A stretch of DNA of 64,000 bases, taken from assembly GCA_015075745.1 (NCBI GenBank), contig JABTTW010000001.1, positions 1,922,001 through 1,986,000 of the forward strand, read 5' to 3'. The translations under genes and the position numbers were made by a program. This document shows positions 16,278-24,946 of this stretch, piece after piece (the stretch's first letter is position 1; each line of letters begins with the position of its first letter). A model generated the notes under the pieces. It saw only the letters and a program-made list of their open reading frames with translations, searched no databases and was not told where the DNA came from. This DNA is from Planctomycetia bacterium (GTDB taxonomy: Bacteria; Planctomycetota; Phycisphaerae; UBA1845; UTPLA1).

Positions 16278-18005
16278 TTACGGCGCGAGCAGTTCGGCGA
16301 GGAAGGCGGCGACATCGGCCCCGTCGACGGTCATGTTGGCATCGACATCGCCCGCACACGGCGAGCAGGGGACGCCCAGGCCGAGCAGCAAATCGACGAA
16401 AGGGGCCACGTCATCGGTGGTCACCATTTCATCGCAATTCGCATCGGCGCCGGGGCAGCCGGGGACGACATTGGCCGTCAGGGTCAGGACCAGATCGGGC
16501 GTCGCGGCCGCTCCGGGGATGTCCTCGTCGGAAAGCTCGATGGTATAGGTGGCCGAGTATCCGCCGAGGGAGGCCGGATCGACGAACGCCATGAACGACT
16601 GGCTGGACCCGGCGGGAAGGTTGGCGAATGGGGCGATGTCGGTCGTGAGCACGGCCGTATCGCCGACGCCGTTGACGGCATCGAGGTCGAGCTTGCCGGT
16701 CAGGCCGGGCGTGGCCTCTAGATTGTGAATGCTCAGCGCGATGCCCTGCATGCCGCTGCCGAGTGCGACGTTGCCGAAGTCAATCATGAGCGTGTTTGCG
16801 TCGGCCGGACTCGCGAAGGAGGCGTTCGCATGATCCAGCACGCGAAGCGTGACATCGGCGGTGTCGTCGCCGTCATCCAGCCCACGGCCGGCCCCCGAGG
16901 AGGTGAGATCGGTGTTGTTCACGATCAGGCTGCCCGACTTCACGCCGACGGTCGCGGTCGACGTCGCCAGGCCCACTGAGAGCACGCGGCTTTGAACGCC
17001 CTCGATGAATGACTGTCGAAGCCCCGCGTCCGCCGAGGTCGCGGCGCCGGTCAGGGTGATCTCATAGGTGGTCGGATTGCTGCCGGCCTTGTTGAGCGTC
17101 ACATTCTGCGCGCCGGGCACGGCCGCATTGGGAAACACATCGCCGAGATCGACGATGGCGTTCGAGACGCCGTCCGCAGGTTCCACTACACCGACATAGA
17201 GCCGCGAATCATTTGGCGTCGGACCCCAGATGGCCCAGACATATTCGGGATGATCCGTGAATGGGTTGCGGTTGTTTTGGTAGGTCGTGTAGATCGTGTG
17301 GTTGCGGATGCGCTCCTCGGTGCTGACCTGATCGCGGAAATGCCAACTGATTAAAGTGGACAACCGACCCATGTTGTTGTTGGTGTTTGTGATCGTGGCG
17401 AGGTTGTCGGTTAGTTCCAGGTTGCGCGGAAAGCCGTCGGTGCCGTCGCCCTCGTAGCGCGTGTCCATATAAAACATGGCTCGCGCGAGATCACCCTTCT
17501 CCACGTCCCGGGCTTCCCAGGAATCGGCGTCGGTCCGGCACAGCGGCGCTTCGGGGTGCGCCGGGAGCGTACCGCCGTCGTCGTAAAACTTGTTTGCCCG
17601 GGCGCTGTTCACATTCTTATCGCAAGGCCGCAGATTATTGAGATCGCCGTAGGCCGGATTGCTGTTGTCGATTCCGTAGCTGTTGGGCCAGAGGTGCTCG
17701 GTATTCGCGGAACCAGCCGGGAACTGGGTATTGACGACGCTGACGCCGGAATAGACCAGCAGGACGTTGAGCGAATTGGCGGGGTCCTGATCGAGGACCT
17801 TGAGGGGCCCTTCTCGATTGGAATAGGAGATCGACGTGTGCCCGTCGATGATGCTGTTCAGGGCGGCCTTGAGCGGCGCGCCGGTGAGCCCGATGGCCGG
17901 GTCGTAGTAATTGCCCGGAGGGTCGTATTGCGCGAACGCAGTCGTACAAAAGCCGAGCAGCGCGATCAGGAATGTCGCGAGCTTGCGGTTGGAAATCGAG
18001 ATCAT
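16278..18005 (-). CDS. secreted endonuclease I-family nuclease with C-terminal dockerin-like repeats
   Basis: A 575-residue exported protein. After a signal peptide (LATFLIALLGFCTTAFA), residues about 30-280 match the endonuclease I (EndA/NucM) family: YDPPGNYYDPAIG, NTEHLWPNSYG with the catalytic His-containing EHLWP, DLNNLRPCDKNVNSARANK and KGDLARAMFYMDTRYEG. A long beta-rich region of roughly 230 residues follows, like choice-of-anchor domains in which one block repeats. The C-terminus has two dockerin-type calcium loops: DANCDEMVTTDDVAPFVDLL and DVDANMTVDGADVAAFLAEL. Nuclease I cuts extracellular DNA, so the protein likely scavenges nucleic acid while held by the C-terminus. The ATG at 18005 is used because GAGAAGGG is too close to the in-frame GTG at 18017. 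Confidence 0.87.
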   Translation of the reverse strand: MISISNRKLATFLIALLGFCTTAFAQYDPPGNYYDPAIGLTGAPLKAALNSIIDGHTSISYSNREGPLKVLDQDPANSLNVLLVYSGVSVVNTQFPAGSANTEHLWPNSYGIDNSNPAYGDLNNLRPCDKNVNSARANKFYDDGGTLPAHPEAPLCRTDADSWEARDVEKGDLARAMFYMDTRYEGDGTDGFPRNLELTDNLATITNTNNNMGRLSTLISWHFRDQVSTEERIRNHTIYTTYQNNRNPFTDHPEYVWAIWGPTPNDSRLYVGVVEPADGVSNAIVDLGDVFPNAAVPGAQNVTLNKAGSNPTTYEITLTGAATSADAGLRQSFIEGVQSRVLSVGLATSTATVGVKSGSLIVNNTDLTSSGAGRGLDDGDDTADVTLRVLDHANASFASPADANTLMIDFGNVALGSGMQGIALSIHNLEATPGLTGKLDLDAVNGVGDTAVLTTDIAPFANLPAGSSQSFMAFVDPASLGGYSATYTIELSDEDIPGAAATPDLVLTLTANVVPGCPGADANCDEMVTTDDVAPFVDLLLGLGVPCSPCAGDVDANMTVDGADVAAFLAELLAP

Positions 18006-18197
18006 CTGGCAATTCACCCTTCTCGCCGGCGTGCGGGAAATGGCCCTACAGTGGTTAATGCACCATGTTAGCAGATCAACGCGTTCGATTCCCCCTGCTA
18101 GCCGCTACTTTTCTGATGTTTTCGACCGATATTCGCGGGTCGGCGGGCTCCGTTTGTCAGCACACAGCATCGGCTCGGCGTGATTCGAGGGCTGCTC

Positions 18198-18203
18198 TAC
18201 AAT
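18198..18203 (+). promoter_or_regulatory. candidate -10 element TACAAT placing the mutY transcript start at or next to its ATG
   Basis: TACAAT ends eight bases before the mutY ATG at 18212. If used, transcription would start at about the start codon, giving a leaderless or nearly leaderless mRNA; the lack of a purine-rich ribosome site here fits this. No good -35 was seen. Confidence 0.3.
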
Positions 18204-18211
18204 TCGCCGCC

Positions 18212-19369
18212 ATGCCCCGCTTGATTGATTCTACGCTCGCCGGACGCGTTCGTCGGAACATGCTTGCATGGTACGACCGGAATCGGCGCGACCTTCCCTG
18301 GCGAAAAACGACCGATCCCTATCGCGTCTGGCTGAGCGAGATGATGCTCCAGCAGACGCAGGTCGCGACGGTCATTCCGTACTACGAGCGATTTTGCTCA
18401 AACTATCCGACCGTCGATCGGCTCGCCGCGGCAGACCTGCGCGCCGTGCTCAAGCTCTGGGCGGGGCTGGGATACTATGCCCGAGCGAGGAACATGCATC
18501 GCGCCGCGAAGATGGTCGTCGAACAATTTGACGGGCGATTTCCGAAGACACGAGATGAACTGAGACTACTCCCGGGCATCGGGCCGTATAGTGCCGCGGC
18601 GATTGCATCCATTGCGTTTGGGGAGAAGGCGGCCGTCGTGGATGGAAACGTCAACCGGGCGCTCGCGCGGCTCTTCTGCCTGCGCGGCGACACGGCGACG
18701 ACAGGCGGCAAGAAGGAGATCGCGCTGTACGCGGATGCGCTGGCCTCCGATCGGCGCTGCGGGGACTTCAACCAGGCCATGATGGAACTGGGGGCGACGA
18801 TCTGCACGCCCGGCGCGACTGCGAAATGCGATCAATGCCCCATCCGGCGCGACTGCCGGGCGCTGGCCGACGATTGCGTGGCATCTCTGCCGATCAAGAA
18901 AAAGAATACCCGCATGAGCCGCGAGACACACGCGGTGGCGGCAATTCGTCGCGGCAGGCGTTGGCTTGTCGTGCAGCGGCCGGAAAGCGGCTTGTGGGGT
19001 GGGCTGTGGGAGCTTCCGACGGTGATTGCGGACGGTCAGCCGATCAGGCGCATCGTCCGGCGACTGGCGGCTGACTGGACATCGACGCGCTGTGAACCCG
19101 CGGCGACGGCGTTTTGTGATCTCGACCGTCAGCTGACGCACAAGCACATTCGCTTCACCGGATTCGTCTGTGATGCGGAGACGAAGGTTGCGCCAAGGCC
19201 TCAAAAAAAGGGGGCGCGGTGGCTGGCTTTCGACCAGCTCCGCGCCCTGCCTATGTCCACTGCCATGCTGGCCGTCGTCGATGCGCTTGAAGCGTCGGAG
19301 ACAAACGGCCGATCAAATGCGGCTACTTCCCGCCGAGCATCTTCGGGGCATCCGGCCCGCTCGCGGTGA
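18212..19369 (+). CDS. mutY: A/G-specific adenine DNA glycosylase
   Basis: Removes adenine mispaired with 8-oxoguanine. The 385-residue protein has the HhH-GPD domain with catalytic Glu43 in LSEMMLQQTQV, the hairpin LLPGIGPYSAAAIASIAFG, the catalytic Asp near 144 in VVDGNVNRALAR, and the [4Fe-4S] site C-x6-C-x2-C-x5-C around residues 197-213. The C-terminal NUDIX-like domain reads the 8-oxoG (RGRRWLVVQRPESGLWGGLWELP and LTHKHIRFTGFV). The start at 18212 matches the family; longer upstream frame is noise. The last 15 or so codons overlap the 3' end of the convergent DUF1264 gene by 47 bases and encode an Arg/Ser-rich tail unlike other MutY proteins. Confidence 0.95.
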   Translation: MPRLIDSTLAGRVRRNMLAWYDRNRRDLPWRKTTDPYRVWLSEMMLQQTQVATVIPYYERFCSNYPTVDRLAAADLRAVLKLWAGLGYYARARNMHRAAKMVVEQFDGRFPKTRDELRLLPGIGPYSAAAIASIAFGEKAAVVDGNVNRALARLFCLRGDTATTGGKKEIALYADALASDRRCGDFNQAMMELGATICTPGATAKCDQCPIRRDCRALADDCVASLPIKKKNTRMSRETHAVAAIRRGRRWLVVQRPESGLWGGLWELPTVIADGQPIRRIVRRLAADWTSTRCEPAATAFCDLDRQLTHKHIRFTGFVCDAETKVAPRPQKKGARWLAFDQLRALPMSTAMLAVVDALEASETNGRSNAATSRRASSGHPARSR

Positions 19370-20105
19370 ATTGCCGGCCGAGTTCGTCGATGGACTTGGG
19401 CGGCGGAATCTGCGGCACTTCCATGCCCATCGACTTGCGGCGCTCGCGGATGTCGTCGGTGGAGATGCCGAACTGGGCGTCGCGCTTCGAGAGCATGGCC
19501 TTGTCGATCTGCCCGTCGCCGTTGGCCGACCACATCAGCATCGGCTCGCCCATGGGGAACTTCGTGGTCGGATCGGGCCAGGTGTGCCAGGTCTTGCCCC
19601 ACGACTTGATGAGTCCCTTGAAGAGGTCGTCGCCCTGCTTGGGCAGGTCGGCGGCGATGAGCTGGCCGGAGATGATCTCGTAGGCATGCGGATGCCAGTA
19701 CTTCTTCTCCGAAGCGGGCAGCTTCTGATACTGCTCGTCGCTGACGAGATACTCGATGCCAAGCAGCTTCGCGCCGGGCCCCTTACCGTCGTAGATCACG
19801 CACTGGTGCATGTCGGCCTGCGGCGAGCAGTAGTGATGGGCCTCGACGGCGAAGGAGGGCCGCTCCTTGGAGATGTGGAACGCGCAGAGATAAAGATGCA
19901 TTCCGTTGGGCGCGCCCCAGTGATTGGGGTTCTTGGCCATGGCGCCGTCGTGATCGTGACCGGCGTGATCGGCGTCATCGCCATGATCGTGACCTTCGTG
20001 CTGGGCCGAGGACCAGCTCGGCCCGCCGAGAATCAGGCCCGCGGCGATGATGACGGCCGAGGCGACAATACTGATTCCAATTCGATTCTTGCTATTGCCT
20101 GCCAT
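19323..20105 (-). CDS. exported DUF1264 (OBAP-like) protein with His-rich N-terminus
   Basis: A 260-residue protein with a membrane/signal segment (ISIVASAVIIAAGLILGG) followed by a His/Asp-rich stretch (HEGHDHGDDADHAGHDHDG, about residues 36-54) that probably binds metal. The remainder matches DUF1264: HLYLCAFHISKERPSFAVEA, HHYCSPQADMHQCVIYD, LLGIEYLVSDEQYQKLP, EKKYWHPHAYEIISGQL and WGKTWHTWPDP. Plant members are oil-body-associated proteins; bacterial members have no established function. The ATG at 20105 has AGGAG eight bases upstream. It overlaps the mutY 3' end. Confidence 0.85.
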   Translation of the reverse strand: MAGNSKNRIGISIVASAVIIAAGLILGGPSWSSAQHEGHDHGDDADHAGHDHDGAMAKNPNHWGAPNGMHLYLCAFHISKERPSFAVEAHHYCSPQADMHQCVIYDGKGPGAKLLGIEYLVSDEQYQKLPASEKKYWHPHAYEIISGQLIAADLPKQGDDLFKGLIKSWGKTWHTWPDPTTKFPMGEPMLMWSANGDGQIDKAMLSKRDAQFGISTDDIRERRKSMGMEVPQIPPPKSIDELGRQFTASGPDAPKMLGGK

Positions 20106-20465
20106 GCATTCGACTCCTATGTGTTCTAAGTGATTACCTTGCCACAAACCCGAAGAAACGCCATCCTCAAGCAATCGACTACTGAAAACGATACCGCGGC
20201 GCTGTCATACTGCAATCAGGGCGGGCATATTTTTGAATTCATGCGATACCGAATTCGCCCGGGGCAGCAGATCAGAAATCCAGGCAAACTCACCCAATTC
20301 ACAGTGCGCGAAGCGTTTGTGGCCGCCCTAAGTTGAGATGAAATCTGCTGATATGTCGGGAGGCGGGGTTAAGATCCGGCCGTGCCGCTCTTGCCGTCTT
20401 ACCCCAAATTAGCTTGTCGGCAATTTGTCTTTCGGGCCCCACCGCCGCACTGGGTTGGCGAAGAA
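20106..20465. other. intergenic stretch, no gene seen
   Basis: About 360 bp between the start of the DUF1264 gene and the end of the transporter gene. Open frames here are short and have no coding look. No terminator hairpin or RNA gene was recognised. Confidence 0.4.
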
Positions 20466-21824
20466 CTACTTGGTCTGAGCCAGCTCATATCGACGCATAA
20501 TAAGCATGAGAGAGCATCCGAGAAGGCCGAACCCGGCCATGCTGTAAAGCCAGGCTCCCCAGCCGAACCTATCAATCAGCGTGCCGAGTCCAACGCCCGC
20601 AAGGCCGGCGCCGATATATTGCCACGAATCAATGACGCCGGCGGCAAAGCCCGCCATCTTTCGCCCTCCGATGTCCATGGCCGCGGCCGTGCCAAGGATG
20701 GAGTGCGTCGCGTTGCAGGTAAACGAGATCAGGATGAGTGCCGTACAAACGGCCCACAGAGAGGTTGCTTGTGCGCCGATGAGTATGATCACGGTCTCCG
20801 CCAGGTACAAGGCGGCCGCGACGGGCGCTCGGCGCCCCTTGAACATGAGATCGGAAACATAGCCGGAGGCAATGGACCCGATGGTCGCGACGGCGGGAAT
20901 CATGAAGGCCGTCCACTGAAAGGGCGCTGAAGTCAAAGAGACGTGTTGTACTTCCTGAAAGTACTTCGGAAACCAGTCGTCAACGCCATATCGAACGACA
21001 CCGGTACAGAAGTATGCCCATGCAGTAAGCCAGACCATCGGGTTTCGCAAAATGGTGACGAAGATCTCGCGCAGCGGCAGCGGGCCCTCCTGATCTCCGC
21101 GATCGTTTGCTTCCTGGGGGATTACTCCGCTGTATCCGGCATCCTCGGGCGTCTCTTTCACCAGCAGCAGCATTACCGTCGTCACAACGATAATCACCAA
21201 TGCCGGAACAAAAAAGACGACCTGCCAGTTACCCGGCGGCAGGCGATAACTCCAAATCGTGAAACCCGCCAGCAAAAAGGGAGTCACCGTATTGTTTACG
21301 AACCTCCCCAGATTGATCATCATGCCGAAGATGCCCGCGAACCGGCCGCGCTCCGCTCGCGCGAACCAGGCGGTGTTCATCTTCACCATGCCGGGAGCGC
21401 CGAAGGCCTGTATGTAACCATCGATCGAGCGAAGCACCACGAACCAGGCGAGCGTTCCGAACACCGGGCCAAGAATCTTGTAATACCAGCCCAACCCGAA
21501 CAACACGTTCATCACGGCAGTGCCGTAGCCTCCGATCGCCATCGAAAGCCTTCCGCCGATTCGGTCGGCGAGCAGTCCATTCCAAAACTGCCCGATCGCG
21601 TATGACCAGTTCCGACCCGAATTGATCAAGCCGTATTGTTGATTATCAAAGCCAAACGTATCGCAGAACGACTTCGACGCGATCGAGAGGTTATATCGGT
21701 TGAAGTAATAAGAAGCGTACGTCAGCCCGAGAAAGAACCAGTTGCGACCGCGGCGCATGCGAAAACCAGGCGGATGCCGATGAACGTCCTTCGCCCCAGC
21801 CGCATTGGTCGGTGCTGAATCCAC
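20466..21824 (-). CDS. major facilitator of the organophosphate:phosphate antiporter (GlpT/UhpT-like) type
   Basis: A 452-residue transporter with twelve predicted helices. The N-terminal FLGLTYASYYFNRYNLSIASK corresponds to the conserved start of the OPA family (GlpT, UhpT, PgtP), where an arginine in helix 1 contacts phosphate; INSGRNWSYAIGQFWNGLLADRIGGR is the MFS loop 2-3 signature. GIFGMMINLGRFVNNTV and the second-half DWFPKYFQEVQ are also OPA-like. Likely substrates are glycerol-3-phosphate or sugar phosphates in exchange for phosphate, but specificity cannot be read. The GTG start at 21824 is preceded by GAGGT. Confidence 0.85.
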   Translation of the reverse strand: MDSAPTNAAGAKDVHRHPPGFRMRRGRNWFFLGLTYASYYFNRYNLSIASKSFCDTFGFDNQQYGLINSGRNWSYAIGQFWNGLLADRIGGRLSMAIGGYGTAVMNVLFGLGWYYKILGPVFGTLAWFVVLRSIDGYIQAFGAPGMVKMNTAWFARAERGRFAGIFGMMINLGRFVNNTVTPFLLAGFTIWSYRLPPGNWQVVFFVPALVIIVVTTVMLLLVKETPEDAGYSGVIPQEANDRGDQEGPLPLREIFVTILRNPMVWLTAWAYFCTGVVRYGVDDWFPKYFQEVQHVSLTSAPFQWTAFMIPAVATIGSIASGYVSDLMFKGRRAPVAAALYLAETVIILIGAQATSLWAVCTALILISFTCNATHSILGTAAAMDIGGRKMAGFAAGVIDSWQYIGAGLAGVGLGTLIDRFGWGAWLYSMAGFGLLGCSLMLIMRRYELAQTK

Positions 21825-21966
21825 AATCTACCTCGATGACGAACTCGCGAACGATGACACTCCGCTCGCAATGGGTCGGGCATGTATAACGGCGATCCGA
21901 TACTCGGGCAAACCCGCGTCTGGGCTCCCTGTCTCGCCCGGGATCGACGCGGTAGAATGGTCGTCC

Positions 21967-22344
21967 ATGCCGACCTTTGAAAAGCACCTCTTTGTCTGCA
22001 CGAACACCCGGGCCGAGGGGCATCCGCGCGGCTGCTGTTCGGCGAAGGACGCGGGGGCCATTCGCGAAAGGCTCAAGGAGCTGGTCGAGAAACGCGGGCT
22101 CAAGAAGAAAATTCGCGTCAACACCGCCGGGTGTCTCGATCAGTGCGAGCACGGCGTGACGATCGTGGTTTATCCCGAAGCGGTCTGGTATGGATTCGTG
22201 AAGCCCGGCGACATCGAAGAGATTCTCGAATCGCACCTGGTCGGCGGCAGGCCCGTCGATCGACTGCGCCTGCCGGATGGCTGCATCAATACCGACCGCT
22301 GCCCGCACAAATCCGGGGGCACGGTGCAGTTGGGGCTCAAGTAG
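21967..22344 (+). CDS. thioredoxin-fold [2Fe-2S] ferredoxin
   Basis: A 125-residue protein of the thioredoxin-like ferredoxin type (as in Aquifex Fd4 and the NuoE C-terminal domain). Residues FEKHLFVCTNTRAEGHPRGCC provide the first cysteines and VNTAGCLDQCEHGVTIVVYPEAVWYGFV the second pair (C-x3-C), the usual ligand spacing. The VWYGFVKPGDIEEILESHL strand-helix is characteristic. A further CINTDRCPHK segment near the end carries two extra cysteines. Likely a small soluble electron carrier. The frame is open upstream to 21805 but that segment overlaps the divergent transporter start and is not coding. Confidence 0.88.
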   Translation: MPTFEKHLFVCTNTRAEGHPRGCCSAKDAGAIRERLKELVEKRGLKKKIRVNTAGCLDQCEHGVTIVVYPEAVWYGFVKPGDIEEILESHLVGGRPVDRLRLPDGCINTDRCPHKSGGTVQLGLK

Positions 22345-22368
22345 AAGTGCCTGCGTGGCCGGCCGGAA

Positions 22369-22806
22369 TCAGGGGCTCACTGATTCGACCTGCGCGCCCA
22401 TGTATTTTGCAATGCGGCGATAGAACTCCTGGGCCACCGCCTGTTCGGCGACGATCACCTCGTCGGCCCCGCTTTGAAGGGCCTTGAGTCCCGAGCTGGT
22501 GTATTGCGTGCTGGCGATGATGTAGATATCCGGTCGGATGGTGTTGGCGATTTCCGTTGCCCGAATGGCGGCCGATTCATCCGGAATGGACAGCGCGAGC
22601 ACCGAGGCGGTCTCGACGCCTGCGCGGCGAAGCACGGCCTCATCGGAAATGTCTCCCTCGATCACCGAAACGCCGATGGTTCGCTGAGCCCTGCAGGTGT
22701 CGCTGTTCATTTCAACGACGACAAAGGGCATCTGTCGTTCCTTGAGATATTCGGCAATGAAACGGCCGCCGACGCCGTAGCCCGCAATGATGACGTGGTC
22801 TTCCAT
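22369..22806 (-). CDS. TrkA-N (RCK) NAD-binding domain protein
   Basis: A 145-residue cytoplasmic protein consisting of one RCK/TrkA-N Rossmann domain: the dinucleotide-binding GYGVGGRFIAEYL (G-x-G-x-x-G, about residues 9-21), VVVEMNSDTC with the acidic residue that binds the ribose, and VIEGDISDEAVLRRAGVETA. Such domains regulate K+ channels and transporters. No channel or TrkA-C domain is attached or adjacent, so it may be a stand-alone subunit. Upstream GGAGCGAGAAGAT gives a reasonable ribosome site, and TATAAT on the minus strand at 22,836-22,841 is a candidate -10. Confidence 0.85.
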   Translation of the reverse strand: MEDHVIIAGYGVGGRFIAEYLKERQMPFVVVEMNSDTCRAQRTIGVSVIEGDISDEAVLRRAGVETASVLALSIPDESAAIRATEIANTIRPDIYIIASTQYTSSGLKALQSGADEVIVAEQAVAQEFYRRIAKYMGAQVESVSP

Positions 22807-22835
22807 ATCTTCTCGCTCCGGTTCCCTGTGAGACT

Positions 22836-22841
22836 ATTATA
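22836..22841 (-). promoter_or_regulatory. candidate -10 box (TATAAT) for the TrkA-N gene
   Basis: A perfect TATAAT on the minus strand lies 30 bases upstream of the TrkA-N start codon. The -35 region is weak, so this is a low-confidence promoter. Confidence 0.35.
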
Positions 22842-22939
22842 GGAAATCGGCATTTCATTTGGGATGTCGGCGGACTTAATCTCGTCTCAGACCTGCATGG
22901 TTGCGGCGAATCGCGTTTTTATGGGGCAGAATCTCGGGT

Positions 22940-23674
22940 ATGGACGCGACACCAAGCGGAATCGTGAATCTCTACAAGCCTGCGGGCAGGAGCTCGGCGC
23001 ATTACGTCTACCGTTTGCGGCCGATCTTCGGGGTTCGCAAGATCGGCCACGCCGGGACGCTGGACCCGTTCGCCGAGGGTGTCCTGCTGGCCTGCGTCGG
23101 GAAGGCGACGAAACTGGTCGAACGATTGATGGACCTGCCGAAGGTGTACCGCACGACGCTTCGGCTGGGCGTTACAAACGAAACATTCGACACGGAGCGA
23201 CCGTTTGAACCAGTTCCCGGCGCGACGCCGCCCACGCGTGAGCAGGTCGATGCCGCGGTTGCCGCGATGACCGGCGAGGTCCTCCAGGTGCCGCCGGTCT
23301 ATAGCGCCATGCGCGTCGGCGGCGTACTCAGCTACCGGCTTGCCAAGCAGGGACGGCCGGCTGAACTCGCGGCCCGGCTGGTCAGGATCTACGCCATCAC
23401 CGTCAACCGCTTTGAATATCCGCGACTCGAGCTGACCATCGCCTGCGGCCGCGGCACGTACATTCGGGCCATCGCCCGCGACCTTGGAACGACGCTCGGC
23501 TGCGGCGCCGCCTGCGAGCAGCTCGAGCGGGCCAGCGTGGGGCCGTTCAAGTCCAGCCAAGGGCTGCAGATTGAAACGACGACGCCGGACGTTCTTCGCA
23601 GATCACTTATGCCCGTCGAGGCGGTTCTTGAATTGCTGGATCGGACGCGCGGCTCGGATATACCGGCTTCGTGA
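22940..23674 (+). CDS. truB: tRNA pseudouridine(55) synthase
   Basis: Makes pseudouridine at position 55 in the T-loop of tRNAs. The 244-residue protein shows GIVNLYKPAGRSSAHYVYRL, then the catalytic motif GHAGTLDPFAEGVLL with the nucleophilic aspartate near residue 43, KVYRTTLRLGVTNETFDTE, the VPPVYSAMRVGGVLSYRLA motif and CGRGTYIRAIARDLG near residue 175. It is shorter than E. coli TruB (314 residues), lacking the C-terminal PUA domain. The start at 22940 fits the family; an in-frame ATG at 22901 would add 13 residues with no homology. The gene usually sits in the nusA-infB-rbfA operon, but not here. Confidence 0.93.
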   Translation: MDATPSGIVNLYKPAGRSSAHYVYRLRPIFGVRKIGHAGTLDPFAEGVLLACVGKATKLVERLMDLPKVYRTTLRLGVTNETFDTERPFEPVPGATPPTREQVDAAVAAMTGEVLQVPPVYSAMRVGGVLSYRLAKQGRPAELAARLVRIYAITVNRFEYPRLELTIACGRGTYIRAIARDLGTTLGCGAACEQLERASVGPFKSSQGLQIETTTPDVLRRSLMPVEAVLELLDRTRGSDIPAS

Positions 23675-23715
23675 TACAATGAACCCCGGCGGGCAATCGC
23701 TTAAGGGGTTCAAAA

Positions 23716-24558
23716 TTGCAGTACGCACAATTCCAGCCTGTAGCGCCCCTCGCTCAATTCGTTCGATGCTTCTGGATCATGAGCGACGACAATCCCGCGG
23801 CATGCGCCGAACCGGAACACGTCGTCCCCGACGGCTGCATGGAAATGATCGTGCACGTGGGAAATCCATTCTTCGTCAGACGGCCAGGGGGCGGCTTCCA
23901 GCAATCGCCGCGTAGCCTCGTGGCCGGACAAATCACGAGTTGCCTTCGCATGTGTCCAACAGGACCGTTTTGGATGATCGGGGCGCGCTTCGAGCCGCAT
24001 GGGGCGAGGCGATTTTTTGATTTGCCCATGCACGAGATTGTCGACGCAATCGTTCCGCTCTCGTCGCTGATCGGGAGCCAAGCCGGATCACTGGCAGCGA
24101 GAATCGGCGAAGCGCCGTCGGCGCGCGAGCGGCTGGAGATCCTTCAGAGCGCCCTTCTCGATCGCCTGGCCGCCGCGGGGCCATCCGACGATCGCGTCGA
24201 TCAATGCGTTGGCAGGCTGATCGCGGCCGGCGGGAGGATCTCGATTGACGAACTGTGCCGACAGACGTCGATTGGAACTCGACAACTAGAGCGACGATTT
24301 CGCGCCGTCGTGGGCATTCCCCCGAAACTCCTGGCCCGCATCATCAGATTCCGCCGAATTTTTGAATTCACCGAGACCGGTTCGCCGGTCAACTGGCTCT
24401 CGGCGGCACTGGCCTGCGGGTATTACGATCAGGCCCATTTGATTCGCGATTTTCAAGACCTCGCAGGTCGCAGCCCGACCAGGTTTCTCGCGATGGAGGA
24501 AGGGATTGGCAAGCGCCTTGCCTGTTCCGAATTGCCGTCAATGCGTTCGATTTTCTAA
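23716..24558 (+). CDS. AraC-family transcriptional regulator with DUF6597-type sensor
   Basis: A 280-residue protein. The N-terminal half (PLAQFVRCFWIMSD, EHVVPDGCMEMIVHVGNPF, LVAGQITSCLRMCPTGPFWMIGARFEPHGARRFF) matches the DUF6597 cupin-like region common to this AraC subgroup; residues about 165-265 form the double helix-turn-helix: ISIDELCRQTSIGTRQLERRF and ALACGYYDQAHLIRDF followed by AGRSPTRFL. The start is TTG with AAGGGG upstream. It begins 42 bases after truB. The ligand and targets are unknown; no gene beside it suggests a regulon. Confidence 0.88.
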   Translation: MQYAQFQPVAPLAQFVRCFWIMSDDNPAACAEPEHVVPDGCMEMIVHVGNPFFVRRPGGGFQQSPRSLVAGQITSCLRMCPTGPFWMIGARFEPHGARRFFDLPMHEIVDAIVPLSSLIGSQAGSLAARIGEAPSARERLEILQSALLDRLAAAGPSDDRVDQCVGRLIAAGGRISIDELCRQTSIGTRQLERRFRAVVGIPPKLLARIIRFRRIFEFTETGSPVNWLSAALACGYYDQAHLIRDFQDLAGRSPTRFLAMEEGIGKRLACSELPSMRSIF

Positions 24559-24828
24559 TGGGTTCTCTGATTGGGTCAATGTGTTTTCGGTCTTGAAACC
24601 GGGCCGATGGTCGTCGATTTTCTCCCGATCGCCGGATTCTGCATCCCCCGATGTGACTATCTTAAAAAAGGAATCGGTCCGCCCTGTGTTTTTCTGTGAA
24701 TTCACAGAAAGGCTCCGCGCTGTGCATATGCAAACGGTCCAAACATTACAAACCGGAACATGTTTTGGCTCTCGTCAATCGTCGTCGCATGCCGCGACGC
24801 TACATCATATTTGTCGGACTAAAATTTA

Positions 24829-24857
24829 TTGACGTTTCATTTGACGATTGCTAGCAT
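24829..24857 (+). promoter_or_regulatory. sigma70-like promoter in the 24.6-25.1 kb intergenic region
   Basis: TTGACG at 24,829-24,834 and TAGCAT at 24,852-24,857 are separated by 17 bases, with AT-rich sequence upstream. Transcription would start near 24,864. It points at the small terminated transcript and the split DUF6265-like gene downstream. Confidence 0.5.
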
Positions 24858-24863
24858 ACTGAT

Positions 24864-24946
24864 GGTCCCATTGAGAGCCTCCTTTCTCAACTCTCCGGCC
24901 CGAGAGTCGGGACCCCTAGCCCGCCTCACAGGCGGGCTTTGCTTTT
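24864..24946 (+). ncRNA. candidate short terminated transcript (sRNA or attenuated leader)
   Basis: From the inferred start at about 24,864 to the terminator at 24,946 there are about 83 bases. A small hairpin CCCGA-GAG-TCGGG lies at about 24,899-24,912, just before the terminator hairpin. No start codon with a ribosome site is present inside. It could be an independent small RNA or a leader that controls read-through into the gene starting at 25,116. I recognise no known riboswitch. Confidence 0.35.
24919..24946 (+). terminator. intrinsic terminator GCCCGCC-TCACA-GGCGGGC with T-rich tail
   Basis: A perfect 7-bp GC stem (24,919-24,925 with 24,931-24,937) and a 5-base loop are followed by TTTGCTTTT. 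It lies 170 bases before the DUF6265-like start codon and about 60 bases after the inferred transcription start, so it ends either a small RNA or an attenuated leader. Confidence 0.7.
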
